Part shown: positions 17,401 to 26,075 of the stretch, piece after piece
How positions within the stretch are numbered: the first letter of the stretch is position 1
How the letters are laid out: each line of letters begins with the position of its first letter
NCBI RefSeq assembly: GCF_000972385.1
Contig: NZ_JXTE01000025.1
Coordinates: 1 to 64,000, forward strand
Direction: 5' to 3'
DNA length: 64,000 nt
Source of the DNA: Streptomyces sp. WM6386
Lineage (GTDB): Bacteria; Actinomycetota; Actinomycetes; Streptomycetales; Streptomycetaceae
Made by a program: the position numbers and the translations under genes
The notes under the pieces: model-generated
The model's database searches: none
Seen by the model: the letters and a program-made list of their open reading frames with translations, nothing else
What the model was told of the DNA's origin: nothing

Positions 17401-18145
17401 TTCCCTGTGCTGTCGCCAAGTGTGCGCCGAAGAACGCTTCGATGCGTTCCCACGCATCGGCGGCCGATTCGGGATGCGGCCCCATTCCGCTGACACGGAG
17501 CAGCGGACGCAGTGGACGGGGGCCGACCTCGGCGTCGTTGAGGAAGGAGTGGCCCGCCTGCGGGTACTCCTTCACGTCATGGGTGACCTCGAGCCGATCG
17601 AGGGCGGCGTCCAGTTTGGCCGCGGCTCCCTTGAGCATCCGGTCCCGTCCGCCGTAGCTGGCGACGACGGGGCAGGCTCCGTTCAGGCTCCGGTCCATGT
17701 CCTTGGGCAGGGCACCGTAGTTGGCCGAAGCAGCCTCGAAGGATCCGGAGCCCGCTGCCATCAGGGCGAAGGATCCCCCCATGCAGAAACCGATGAGCCC
17801 GATCCTGCCCGTGCAGTCGGGGTGCTCGGCGAGGGTCAGCCGGGCTGCCTCGATGTCCCGGTAGGCGCGGCCGCTGCCGGACAGCGCGGCCCGCATGGTC
17901 GGGACCAGGCAGCGCGCGACGCCCCCGTCCGTGAACAAGTCGGGTATCAGGGCGAGATATCCGGCTCGGGCCATGCGCTCCGCCTGTCGGAGCATGACGT
18001 CGTCCACTCCCAGCGCTTCGTGCACGACGACAACACCGGGCCAGGGTCCAGGACCGTCGGGGCGGGCCAGGTGGCCGGTGAGCCGCGGGGAGCCGCCGCT
18101 CATGGCGCTCAGGTGGGTGAGATCGACTCGCGTCGCGGCCGACAT
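17396..18145 (-). CDS. Dienelactone hydrolase family protein
   Basis: A 249-residue alpha/beta hydrolase of the dienelactone hydrolase family. The nucleophile elbow is GFCMGGSF (Cys in G-x-C-x-G-G), followed by the acid in YGGRDRML and the His in AGHSFLND. The N-terminal VVVHEALGVDDVML holds the family Glu. These enzymes open dienelactones formed during (chloro)aromatic breakdown, but many family members have other substrates. The ATG at 18145 has GGAGGACG upstream. It lies downstream of the Liv-type transporter genes, beyond a terminator. Confidence 0.88.
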   Translation of the reverse strand: MSAATRVDLTHLSAMSGGSPRLTGHLARPDGPGPWPGVVVVHEALGVDDVMLRQAERMARAGYLALIPDLFTDGGVARCLVPTMRAALSGSGRAYRDIEAARLTLAEHPDCTGRIGLIGFCMGGSFALMAAGSGSFEAASANYGALPKDMDRSLNGACPVVASYGGRDRMLKGAAAKLDAALDRLEVTHDVKEYPQAGHSFLNDAEVGPRPLRPLLRVSGMGPHPESAADAWERIEAFFGAHLATAQGN

Positions 18146-18180
18146 GTCGTCCTCCTGTTCGTGTGGTGAGGAAGCGGAGT

Positions 18181-18208
18181 GGTCGGGTTCGCTGCGCCGA
18201 ACCCGACC
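18181..18208 (-). terminator. Hairpin terminator after ABC substrate-binding gene
   Basis: A perfect 11-bp inverted repeat (GGTCGGGTTCG / CGAACCCGACC) with a 6-base loop, 22 bases beyond the stop codon of the substrate-binding protein gene. Confidence 0.7.
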
Positions 18209-18230
18209 CGCGCGCGGAGATGCCGACGCC

Positions 18231-19472
18231 TCAGCCGCCGGAAGCAGGAAGGAAGGGATTGACCCACTTCCCGTCGGTCACGATCTGACCGTCCTTGACG
18301 GTACCCAACTGGACCTGCGGGCTGAAGATCCGGTTGAGACCGGGCATCTTGTTCTCCGCGGTCGTCGTGTACGGCGCTACCACACCTCCGAGATCGAGCT
18401 TGACCAGCTTGCCCATACCCGCCTCGACCGTGGCCTTGTCGATGGTGGTCAGCTTCTGCTGGGCCGCCATCTTCTGGAACGTCTGGACTCCCAGCCAGGC
18501 GTTGAGAGAGAAGTCGTCGAGCCTGATGTCCTTCGCGTACTGCTTCATGTCACTCAGGAACTGCTTGATCCCGGGAACACTGCTGTTCTGCGGGGCGAAC
18601 GGGGTCGCCACGTACAGGCCGTCCCCGGCACTGCCCAGCTTCTTGAGCAGGCCGGGGTCCTGGGCGGGCATACCGAGCTTGGTGGTGTTCCCGGACTGCC
18701 GGGCGACCTGGACGAAGTGAACCGCGTCATCCGCCAGCAGCGAGACAACGGCTGCGTCGGCGCCCTTGGTCGCCGCCGCCACCACCGGCGCCAGATCCGC
18801 GGTGCCCGGTGCCACCGGGACCTTCGGCCCGATCTTCGCCCCGGTGCCCGCCAGCCCCGCCGTCACGAACGGCACGGACGTGGCTCCGGCCGAGTTCCCG
18901 AAGTAGGCGACGCTGACGGTCTTCGCACTGCTGGTGCCGAGTTTGCGGGCGATGCCCGCGATGACAGCGGGACTGCCGGCGCAGAGCGGGAACGAGGCCG
19001 GGCTGGAGAAGTCCGACGCCGACAAGGGGTACGGACCGATGTTCGCCAAACCGTTCTGTTTCAGTACGGGATTGATGGTGTCGCCCATCGCACTGGCCTG
19101 GCCGACGGTCGCCACGGCGCCTTCCGAGGCCGCCTTGCGCGCGCAGGCCGCGGCCGCGTTGGCGTCGGTCTTGTCGTCGCAACCGAGGATCTGCAGCGGT
19201 CGGCCGCCGATCCCACCCCGGGCGTTGATCGCGGACGCGGCCGCCTTGGCCGCCGACACGGCCTCCGACGTCTCCGTCTGGTTCGTCGTGGACAACTGCG
19301 CGATGACCATCAGTTTGATCGGCTCTCCGGTCGGCAACGGGCCGCTCGGCTCGGCCACGGACTTCGTATCGGACGCCGTGGAACCGCCGCACGCCGCCAT
19401 GGTGAGCGCCAGTGCCACGACAGAGGCACATCCGGAAAGCTGGAGCCCACGGCTCCGGCAACTCTTCAACAC
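18231..19472 (-). CDS. ABC transporter substrate-binding lipoprotein (Liv type)
   Basis: A 413-residue type-1 periplasmic-binding protein. A lipoprotein signal peptide ends at the lipobox LTMAAC near residue 27, so it should be anchored outside the membrane. LMVIAQLSTTNQTETSEAV and AAASAINARGGIGGRPL are typical of the branched-chain amino acid/aromatic acid (LivK) family. I prefer the GTG at 19472 (GAGGTGG eight bases upstream) to the longer frame, which would bury the signal peptide. It is the last gene of the transporter operon. Setting among catabolic genes suggests an aromatic or carboxylic acid ligand. Confidence 0.88.
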   Translation of the reverse strand: MLKSCRSRGLQLSGCASVVALALTMAACGGSTASDTKSVAEPSGPLPTGEPIKLMVIAQLSTTNQTETSEAVSAAKAAASAINARGGIGGRPLQILGCDDKTDANAAAACARKAASEGAVATVGQASAMGDTINPVLKQNGLANIGPYPLSASDFSSPASFPLCAGSPAVIAGIARKLGTSSAKTVSVAYFGNSAGATSVPFVTAGLAGTGAKIGPKVPVAPGTADLAPVVAAATKGADAAVVSLLADDAVHFVQVARQSGNTTKLGMPAQDPGLLKKLGSAGDGLYVATPFAPQNSSVPGIKQFLSDMKQYAKDIRLDDFSLNAWLGVQTFQKMAAQQKLTTIDKATVEAGMGKLVKLDLGGVVAPYTTTAENKMPGLNRIFSPQVQLGTVKDGQIVTDGKWVNPFLPASGG

Positions 19473-19543
19473 GTGGTACCACCTCTGGAGTTGGTTGAAC
19501 GGACCGAATGAACACTCGCTTGGGGAAGATGGGTCGAACGCGC

Positions 19544-20230
19544 TCACGTGGAGGCCAGATAGGCCCTCTCCAGTCGGCCGCCGCTTGCCAGTTCAGCGCT
19601 GCTGCCGGACATCGTCACCCGTCCGTTGACCAGGACGTATCCACGGTGAGCGATGTCGAGCACGGCCGAGACGTGCTGCTCGACGAGGAGTACGGCGACG
19701 CCCTCCGCGGCTGACTGCGCCACCCGCGCCAGCAACCGCTCGACCACGACCGGGGCGAGCCCCAGCGACAGTTCGTCGGCGAGCAGCACAGTGGGCTTGC
19801 GCGCGAGCGCACGGGCGAGCGTCAGCATCTGCTGCTGGCCGCCCGAGAGCAGACCGGCGCGCCGGTGGACGTGGTCGGAGAGCTCGGGGAAGATCTCCAG
19901 GGCCGCGTCCACGGAGCCGCCGCCGACACGGAGGTTGTCCGCGACGGTCATCCCTGCGAACACCGAACGCTCCTCGGTGATGAGCGCGAGGCCCTGGCGC
20001 GACCGCCGGTGCAGGGGACGGGTGCAATGCTTGCCGAGCAGCAGCGTCTGGCCGGCGATCGGGGTGAGTTGCCCGGCGAGCGTCAACAACGTGGTGGTCT
20101 TCCCCGCGCCGTTAGGGCCGAGCAGTGCCACGATCTCTCCGTGTCCGACCGTGAGGTCGAGGTCCCTGACCACCGGCTGCCGCTCGTAGCCGGCGACGAG
20201 CGCGCGTGCTTCCAGTACCGCGTCGGTCAC
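19544..20230 (-). CDS. ABC transporter ATP-binding protein, LivF type
   Basis: A 228-residue ATPase. It has Walker A (GPNGAGKTTTL), Q-loop region (ITEERSVFAGM), signature LSGGQQQML and Walker B (VLLADEL), followed by an H-loop (VEQHVSA). The GTG start overlaps the upstream fused permease gene in a GTGA. With the LivG domain of that protein it forms the ATPase pair of the importer. Confidence 0.92.
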   Translation of the reverse strand: MTDAVLEARALVAGYERQPVVRDLDLTVGHGEIVALLGPNGAGKTTTLLTLAGQLTPIAGQTLLLGKHCTRPLHRRSRQGLALITEERSVFAGMTVADNLRVGGGSVDAALEIFPELSDHVHRRAGLLSGGQQQMLTLARALARKPTVLLADELSLGLAPVVVERLLARVAQSAAEGVAVLLVEQHVSAVLDIAHRGYVLVNGRVTMSGSSAELASGGRLERAYLAST

Positions 20231-22968
20231 GGCTTCACCTCCGCCTTGGGCTCCTCCATCGAAGCGGGCTCTTCGTCATCCGCCCTGTCACGGGCCCGGC
20301 CGAGGTAGGCCGCGCGGACACGCTCGTCCTCACGGACGTCGTCGGGCGGGCCTTCCATCAGCAAGGTGCCGAAGTCGAGCACGATCAAGCGGTCGCACAG
20401 GCTCATCACCAGGCCCATGTCGTGCTCGACGAGGAGGATCCCGGTGCCCCACTCTTCGGCGATCCTCCGCAGCAGGCCGCCCAGTTCGGCGGTCTCGTGC
20501 TCGTCGAGGCCGGCGGCCGGCTCGTCGAGCAGCAGGATCGACGGATGCCGCGCCACAGCCCGAGCGATCGCGAGCAGCCTGCGCCGGCCGTAGGACAGTT
20601 CGCCCGGCAACCGGTGCAGGTCGTCTGCCAGTTCGAAGTCCCGTGCCACGCGCTGGGCCAAGGGCGGCAACGGGCGCCGTCGGGAGAGGAACAGTCCGCT
20701 GACGTATGCGAACGCGTCCCGCTCATCGCACGCGCTGCGCAGGTTGTCGGCGACGGTCATGTCCTCGAACAGCTCCAGGTTCTGGAAGCTGCGGCCGAGC
20801 CCGGCCAGCGCCCGCCGACGGGCGGACAGTGAGCCGACGTCCTCGCCGTCGAGGGTGATCCGGCCCTCGCTCGTACGGCAGAAGCCGGTGACCGAGTCGA
20901 TGAGGGTCGTCTTGCCCGCGCCGTTGGGGCCGATCAGTCCCACGATCTCGCCCGGCCGGACCGTCAGTCCGACACCGTTCAGGGCGACGACGCCGCCGAA
21001 GCGCACGGTGAGGTTGTCGACGACCAGCTGACGTGGTGTGCTCCGGGTCGGCGACGCGCCCGTCTCCGCGACGTCGACCGGTTCGGTGACGTCCGTACCG
21101 CGCCACCGGTCCGGGAGGAGCTCACGTAGTGCCGAGGCGATCCGGGTCAGCCGGAAGGCCATACCGTTGGGGTCATTGATCACGATCAGGATGAGCGCCA
21201 CGCTCGTGGCCAGCGTCGCGTACTTGTTGAGGTCGATGAGGTTCATGACGAGTTCGGTGAGCGCTCCCCCGACGGCGAGGCCACCGGCCAGCAGTGCGCC
21301 GCCGATGTAGCCAACCCCTCCGAGGAAGGTCAGCACCACGATGTTCATCGAGTCGAAGACCGAGTATCCGGTGAAGCCGACGTTCGGATAGCGGAACGCC
21401 AGCAGCACACCCGCGGCTGCGGCAATCGCACCGGCCAGGGCGAACGCGTACAGCTTGGCTCCCACGGTGCCGATGCCGAGCGACGCGGCGGCACGTTCGT
21501 TCGCGCGGGTGGCCAGCAGCCTTCGGCCGGCCCGGCCGCGCCGCAGGTTCGCGACGAGGAGCGCCGCCACTGCGAACAGAGTCAGGCACAGGAAGGCGTA
21601 CCGCTCCGGATGAGCGGTGGAGTCGAGGCTGAAGCCGAACAGGGCGGGAGGCTTGACGACCGTGCCCGCGAATCCCCCTGTGTAGTCCTTGTTGCCGAGG
21701 ACGAGCCGTTCGACCGCGAGGGCCAGGCCGAGGGTGGCCACGGCCAGGTTGACGCCGCGGGTACGCAGCGCCGGCAGCGCGAAGAGCAGCCCGACCGGCA
21801 CCGCCGCCACCACGCCGGCCACGAAGGCGGCCCAGAAGGGCAATCCCTGTGTCTGCGCCAGACGCGCCGAGACGAAGGCTCCGATCCCCGCGAAGGCGTA
21901 CTGCGCCAGTGACACCTGCCCCGCGTACCCGGTGACCACCACCACCGAGAGCGCGATCACCGCGACGACGAACGTGGTCGTGAGCGCGTTCACGCCGTTG
22001 ACCGGCAGGAGCAGGATCAGTGCGCTCACGACGACCAGTCCCGTCACCACCGGACCGGCCGCGATCCTGCCTGTACCGACTCGGGGAAGCCTGTCGGTGA
22101 GGAAGCCCCGCAGCGGCAGGGCCCGGCCGCGCAGCGCGAGCAACGCGATGATCACAAGGAACGGGGCCGAGTCGGCCCAGCCGGTCGTGTGGACGTAGCG
22201 GCCCATCAGTGACTGCGCGACACCGATGACCGCCCCACCCAGCAGGGTCAGGGGGAACGAGGCGAAGGAACCGATCATCGCGGACGCCAGTACGGGCACG
22301 ATCAGCAGCGCAAGAGTGCCGGGGGCGAACCCGGTGATCGGCACGACGAGGACACCGGCGACAGCGGCGAGGGCACCGCCCAGCGCCCAGTTGGCCGCCG
22401 CGACGACATCAGAGGAGACACCGAGCGCGGCTGCACTGCGCTCGTTCTCCGCGACCGCGCTCGTGGAACGGCCGAACGCCGTGAAACGGTAGACGGCCCA
22501 CAACAGGACCGTCACGCCGGCTGCGATGAGAAGAAGGTAGATCCGGTCGGAGCCGACCTTGACACCGCCCCAGGGCTCCCAGGTGTGGCTGGGCAGGATC
22601 GGAGCGACGAACTCGATTTCCGTCCCGTACCGCAGTCCGGACGACGCCTGCAGCACTCCGAGAACGCCCAGCGTCGCGACCAGCCGGGCGAGTGGTGACG
22701 CCCGTCGCAGCAGGCGCATCACACCGAAGTAGATCAGCAGCCCCAGCAGTGCGCAGACGGCGATGGGAATCGCGAACGACACGAGCAGAGGGGCTCCCTG
22801 GTCCTCGTGCAACTCGGTGTAGAGCGCAGCGCCCAGGAGCGCCATCGCGCCGTGCGCCAGGTTGAGGACACCCGAACCGCGATAGGTGAGCACGAGTCCT
22901 TGCGCCGCTATCGCGTAGACACCGCCGACCCCCAGCCCCAGGACGGCGAATTGGATGAAGTCGTTCAT
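20227..22968 (-). CDS. Fused ABC permease-permease-ATPase (LivH-LivM-LivG)
   Basis: A 913-residue fusion. Residues about 1-300 are a LivH permease (MNDFIQFAVLGLGVGGVYA start). About 310-620 are a LivM permease (ALRTRGVNLAVATLGLAL block). About 650-890 are a LivG ATPase with Walker A (GPNGAGKTTLI), signature LSYGRRRLL and Walker B (ILLLDEPAAG). The start is the ATG at 22968 with GGAG upstream, not the longer frame. Both membrane subunits and one ATPase are thus made in fixed ratio. The promoter region carries the tandem element at 23171-23186. Confidence 0.92.
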   Translation of the reverse strand: MNDFIQFAVLGLGVGGVYAIAAQGLVLTYRGSGVLNLAHGAMALLGAALYTELHEDQGAPLLVSFAIPIAVCALLGLLIYFGVMRLLRRASPLARLVATLGVLGVLQASSGLRYGTEIEFVAPILPSHTWEPWGGVKVGSDRIYLLLIAAGVTVLLWAVYRFTAFGRSTSAVAENERSAAALGVSSDVVAAANWALGGALAAVAGVLVVPITGFAPGTLALLIVPVLASAMIGSFASFPLTLLGGAVIGVAQSLMGRYVHTTGWADSAPFLVIIALLALRGRALPLRGFLTDRLPRVGTGRIAAGPVVTGLVVVSALILLLPVNGVNALTTTFVVAVIALSVVVVTGYAGQVSLAQYAFAGIGAFVSARLAQTQGLPFWAAFVAGVVAAVPVGLLFALPALRTRGVNLAVATLGLALAVERLVLGNKDYTGGFAGTVVKPPALFGFSLDSTAHPERYAFLCLTLFAVAALLVANLRRGRAGRRLLATRANERAAASLGIGTVGAKLYAFALAGAIAAAAGVLLAFRYPNVGFTGYSVFDSMNIVVLTFLGGVGYIGGALLAGGLAVGGALTELVMNLIDLNKYATLATSVALILIVINDPNGMAFRLTRIASALRELLPDRWRGTDVTEPVDVAETGASPTRSTPRQLVVDNLTVRFGGVVALNGVGLTVRPGEIVGLIGPNGAGKTTLIDSVTGFCRTSEGRITLDGEDVGSLSARRRALAGLGRSFQNLELFEDMTVADNLRSACDERDAFAYVSGLFLSRRRPLPPLAQRVARDFELADDLHRLPGELSYGRRRLLAIARAVARHPSILLLDEPAAGLDEHETAELGGLLRRIAEEWGTGILLVEHDMGLVMSLCDRLIVLDFGTLLMEGPPDDVREDERVRAAYLGRARDRADDEEPASMEEPKAEVKP

Positions 22969-23170
22969 GTTGTGCTCCAGCCCCTCCTTCACGCGCCTCC
23001 TGGCAGTGGACGGCCAGAAGGTTGCGCCGGGCACGGCCGGACAGGCCGCCACCGGCGAAGTTGATGTGCGGAGTCGCCGCCGGATGAGGCAGCCGTGGAC
23101 CGCCGGGCCAGCGCCCGGCCGGATGTAACCTGGATCACACGCGATGGAAAGTACAACATGGACATGAGTT

Positions 23171-23186
23171 GTTCAATACGTTTAGC
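23171..23186. promoter_or_regulatory. Tandem operator GTTCAAT-AC-GTTTAGC
   Basis: A copy of the recurrent tandem element, in an AT-rich patch between the divergent transporter operon (start 22968) and DoxX gene (start 23219). The first half-site is perfect and the second matches less well. Confidence 0.55.
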
Positions 23187-23218
23187 ATGAGGCGTTACGA
23201 ACGGAGGTAATCCCACCT

Positions 23219-23752
23219 ATGTCGACATCCGAGCACCGTGCAGAACGGGACACCGCCGCCCTGCTGCTCCGTGCCACTTTGGGACCGATGCTCTTCGCCC
23301 ACGGCTGGAACAAGGTCCGTGGCCCCGGTGGACTCAAAGGCACCACCGGTTGGTTCGAGACCCTCGGACTGCGCCCGGCCGCTCTGCACGCCCGACTTGC
23401 TGCCGGGACGGAGATGGCAGCGGGCATCACCATGACCCTGGGCATCGCCGGCCCCCTGCCGGCAGCGGCCGCCGTCGGCCTGATGACCACGGCCGCCCGC
23501 ACCGACCACCGGGGCAAGGGCTTCTTCGTCTTCGAAGGCGGCTGGGAGTACGTCGGTGTCGTCGGCGGCGCCGCCACAGCCCTGGCCGCCCTGGGGAACG
23601 GCAGGTACTCGGTGGACGCCCTGGTGCGTCGTCAGTGGTCCGGCACCGGGGCGGCGGCGCTCGCCGCCGGCCTCGGCGTGGGCGGCGGCTTGGCTCTGTT
23701 GCGGGCGTGCTACCGGCCGGGCGATGACCCGCAAGACGCCCCGGAGGGCTGA
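23219..23752 (+). CDS. DoxX family membrane protein
   Basis: A 177-residue DoxX/DoxD-like protein with about four membrane helices. The N-terminal LLRATLGPMLFAHGWNKVRG is the family signature. AGTEMAAGITMTLGIAGPLP and TTAARTDHRGKGFF follow. The function is poorly defined; relatives are linked to thiosulfate:quinone chemistry or to redox complexes in the membrane. The last eight codons lie in a duplicated segment shared with 26043-26073, so the native C-terminus may have been replaced. Confidence 0.85.
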   Translation: MSTSEHRAERDTAALLLRATLGPMLFAHGWNKVRGPGGLKGTTGWFETLGLRPAALHARLAAGTEMAAGITMTLGIAGPLPAAAAVGLMTTAARTDHRGKGFFVFEGGWEYVGVVGGAATALAALGNGRYSVDALVRRQWSGTGAAALAAGLGVGGGLALLRACYRPGDDPQDAPEG

Positions 23753-23782
23753 CCGGTCCAGGGCCCCGACGCGGCATCAGCG
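23732..23782. repeat. 51-bp recombination scar made of two copied pieces
   Basis: Bases 23732-23762 are identical to 26043-26073 (31 bp). Bases 23763-23782 are identical to 27405-27424 (20 bp). The two pieces abut here, but at the other locus they are 1.33 kb apart, flanking most of the amidohydrolase gene. This is what a duplicated copy with an internal deletion would leave. Confidence 0.85.
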
Positions 23783-23947
23783 AGGTGGTGGCTACGAATC
23801 ATCGCGCCCTCCAGGCAGCAGCAGGTCCGCGGCCAGCAGTCCTGAGACCCGTGACCCACCATCTCGTCCGGGCCATGGCCCAATGACTGGTGGGTCCCGA
23901 GGACCAGGTGGTAATCACCTGGACAGCCGCGGTGACAGGCACGCCTC

Positions 23948-23980
23948 CCTCAGTCCTCAGTCCTCAGTCCTCAGTCCTCA
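23948..23980. repeat. Heptamer tandem repeat (CCTCAGT)
   Basis: Four full CCTCAGT units and most of a fifth. It overlaps the stop codon and the last codons of the CMD-hydrolase fusion gene. Slippage here could change the C-terminus of that protein. Confidence 0.85.
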
Positions 23981-25346
23981 CCCGCCCGAGCCGACCGGTC
24001 GCGAAGGCCACCGCCTCAGTCCAGGCCTGTTCGTACGCCGCCGCGTCGTGGCGGCCAGGGATCGGAGCGCCGAAGGAGTGGTCGCAGCCGGGTGCGATGT
24101 GGATCGCGTGCTCGATCCCCCACCGCGCAAAGCGACTCCGGACCAACTCCAGCCGGTCCGGGGGCATCAGCGGGTCCTTCTCCCCGTAGACCAGGAACAC
24201 CGGGCAGTCGAGATTCCACAGCAGGTCGACGGGGTGCGCGGGACGCGCGTCGGTCAGCTCGTCGAAGACGGGCTGACTCGGGTAGAAGAGTATGGCCGCC
24301 GCGACGTCGCGGCGGAGGCAGGCGGTGAGCCAGGCCAACGTGCCGCCGGTGCAGTAGCCCCATACGCCGATCCGGGCCGGGTCGACGGCGGGGTCGGTCT
24401 TCAGGTGGTCCAACGCGGCCATGAGGTCGTACGCGGCCCGGCGGAAGTCCAGCCCGCCCACGTACTGCATGATCTCGGCGATGTCGGTGTAGTCCTCGGG
24501 GTTGGCCGGGCCTTCGCCGCGGTAGTAGTCGGGGACTGCGACGACGAAGCCGAGCGCGGCGAGTTCGGCGGCCGTGTCATGGATGAAGCGATTCACGCCG
24601 GTCGCCTCCGCACCCATGACCAATGCTGGCAGTGGCCCCGCGGGCATCGGCTCGGGCCGATAGATCCAGGCATGCACCTCCCCGTCACCCACCGGCAGCG
24701 ACACCGTCGCGACCTGCACCCCTTGAACCCCCGGAACCCCCTGGGCCCCTCGCTGTGTCCCGTCGGTGTCCGCCACGCCGTCGGAGCCAGGCAGGCCAGG
24801 CACGCCCGCGTGGTGGTCCTCCAGCGGGACGACCAGGCTGGCAGCAACCCGGGCCACGCAGCAGTACCAGGCGATGGTCATGACGATTTCGACCGCCTGG
24901 CGGTCGTCGACCAGGTCAGCCACCGGGGCCCAGGTCGTTTCCGCCACGGTGGCTTCCTGGGTCAGTTCGTCGGTCAGGGCGAGCACGGCGCGTTCCAGCG
25001 GGGAGTACAGGTCGCTGTCCGGCCACTCCCCGAGCGCACTGATCTTGTCCTCGCCAATGCCCGCCCGCCGCGCCTGACGCCAGTGGCTGCGCCACACGTA
25101 TTCGCAGCGCGTCAGCTGCGCCACCCGCAGGATCGCGAGTTCGCACAGGCCCCGGTCGGCGGCCGCGTCCGCGCGCAGGCTCCAGCCGAGGCCGATCCAA
25201 CCGTCCAGGATCGCGGGCGAGTTGGCGAGGGCCTGGTACATGGCCGGGATCATGGCCACGGAGCCCTCGACCTTCGCGTAGAGCGCGGCCAGGCGTTCGT
25301 CGCCGTCGGCGGTGGACCGCAGGCGGACGCGTTCACCGCTGGTCAT
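23964..25346 (-). CDS. Fused carboxymuconolactone decarboxylase-like and dienelactone hydrolase protein
   Basis: A 460-residue two-domain protein. Residues about 1-180 are AhpD/CMD-like (AILRVAQLTRCEYVWRSHW, with one Cys instead of the CxxC of AhpD). Residues about 225-450 are a dienelactone hydrolase: nucleophile GYCTGG, acid GEKDPLM, His DHSFG. The linker has collagen-like GxxGxxG runs (GVPGLPGSDG, GVPGVQGVQ). The PcaL enzymes of the beta-ketoadipate pathway likewise fuse a decarboxylase to a lactone hydrolase, but with a different hydrolase type. Translation is coupled to the VOC gene by an ATGA overlap. The ring-cleavage product it acts on is unknown. Confidence 0.85.
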   Translation of the reverse strand: MTSGERVRLRSTADGDERLAALYAKVEGSVAMIPAMYQALANSPAILDGWIGLGWSLRADAAADRGLCELAILRVAQLTRCEYVWRSHWRQARRAGIGEDKISALGEWPDSDLYSPLERAVLALTDELTQEATVAETTWAPVADLVDDRQAVEIVMTIAWYCCVARVAASLVVPLEDHHAGVPGLPGSDGVADTDGTQRGAQGVPGVQGVQVATVSLPVGDGEVHAWIYRPEPMPAGPLPALVMGAEATGVNRFIHDTAAELAALGFVVAVPDYYRGEGPANPEDYTDIAEIMQYVGGLDFRRAAYDLMAALDHLKTDPAVDPARIGVWGYCTGGTLAWLTACLRRDVAAAILFYPSQPVFDELTDARPAHPVDLLWNLDCPVFLVYGEKDPLMPPDRLELVRSRFARWGIEHAIHIAPGCDHSFGAPIPGRHDAAAYEQAWTEAVAFATGRLGRVRTED

Positions 25347-25771
25347 GCACGGCTCCGGGTGCGCTTGTCGCAGCGGCAGGTGCCGGTCTGGTGCAGTTCG
25401 ATCATATTGCCGCTGCTGTCGTACACGAATAGTTGCTGCCGCTCGGCACGCCCCACTCTCCAGTACGACACGTCCAGGCGCTCCAGTTCCTTCTTCGCCG
25501 CCGCGATGTCGGGCACGCCGAAGGCGACATGCGGGGTGAAGGGGTCCTGGTCGGGACGGCGCGCATAGCTGGAGACGCCCTCGACGCCGAAGAGGTGGAT
25601 CTGCGTGCCGTTGGCGGCGTCCATCCAGAACAGCGGCACGTCCGGGATGTCGCGGGCCTCCGGATCGGGTTCGAGGCCGAGTACGTCACGGTAGAAGCCC
25701 AGTGTTTCGTCCGCCGCGTCGGGGCGCATACGGACCGCGTGATGGTGCAGTTCCAGACCAGTCAGCGCCAT
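25343..25771 (-). CDS. VOC superfamily (glyoxalase/extradiol dioxygenase-like) protein
   Basis: A 142-residue single VOC protein. Candidate metal ligands are His in LELHHHAVRM near the start, QIHLFG in the middle and the Glu in GNMIELHQT near the end. The family includes glyoxalases, extradiol dioxygenases and epimerases. I chose the ATG at 25771 because AGAGGTGA lies just upstream; the frame is open to 25798. It is the first gene of a two-gene unit with the CMD-hydrolase fusion. Confidence 0.82.
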   Translation of the reverse strand: MALTGLELHHHAVRMRPDAADETLGFYRDVLGLEPDPEARDIPDVPLFWMDAANGTQIHLFGVEGVSSYARRPDQDPFTPHVAFGVPDIAAAKKELERLDVSYWRVGRAERQQLFVYDSSGNMIELHQTGTCRCDKRTRSRA

Positions 25772-26075
25772 CGGATCACCTCTCGGGGTCGCACTCATGT
25801 CCGTCTTCAGCAGGGCGTGTTCAGCCTATGTAGCCTGAACAGAATAATCAATATTAGGCTCAACTGTTCAATGGCTCGAAGAGGAGCACCCTGCGGAGAC
25901 GAACATCGTCGTCGCTCCCCGGGCAGCGACGAATACACCCCGCGGGTGCCCCTGCGGGCAAGAGGTTCACCTCGTCACCCGCCGCCGTCCCCGCGTCCGC
26001 GGCGCTGCCTGTGCATCGTCCCGCGCTCCGAAAACTGATCCACAAGACGCCCCGGAGGGCTGACCGGTCCAGGTA
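25772..26075. other. Intergenic region with AT-rich operator-like DNA
   Basis: About 300 bases with no supported gene. Bases 25836-25872 are AT-rich and hold TGAACAGAAT (also found at 42549) and, 20 bases on, a GTTCAAT half-site preceded by CTCAAC. This is likely the promoter/operator of the VOC unit. The right end contains the 31-bp repeat at 26043. Confidence 0.4.
26043..26073. repeat. 31-bp direct repeat, second copy
   Basis: Identical to 23732-23762. Here it lies immediately beyond the stop codon of the amidohydrolase gene. Confidence 0.9.
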
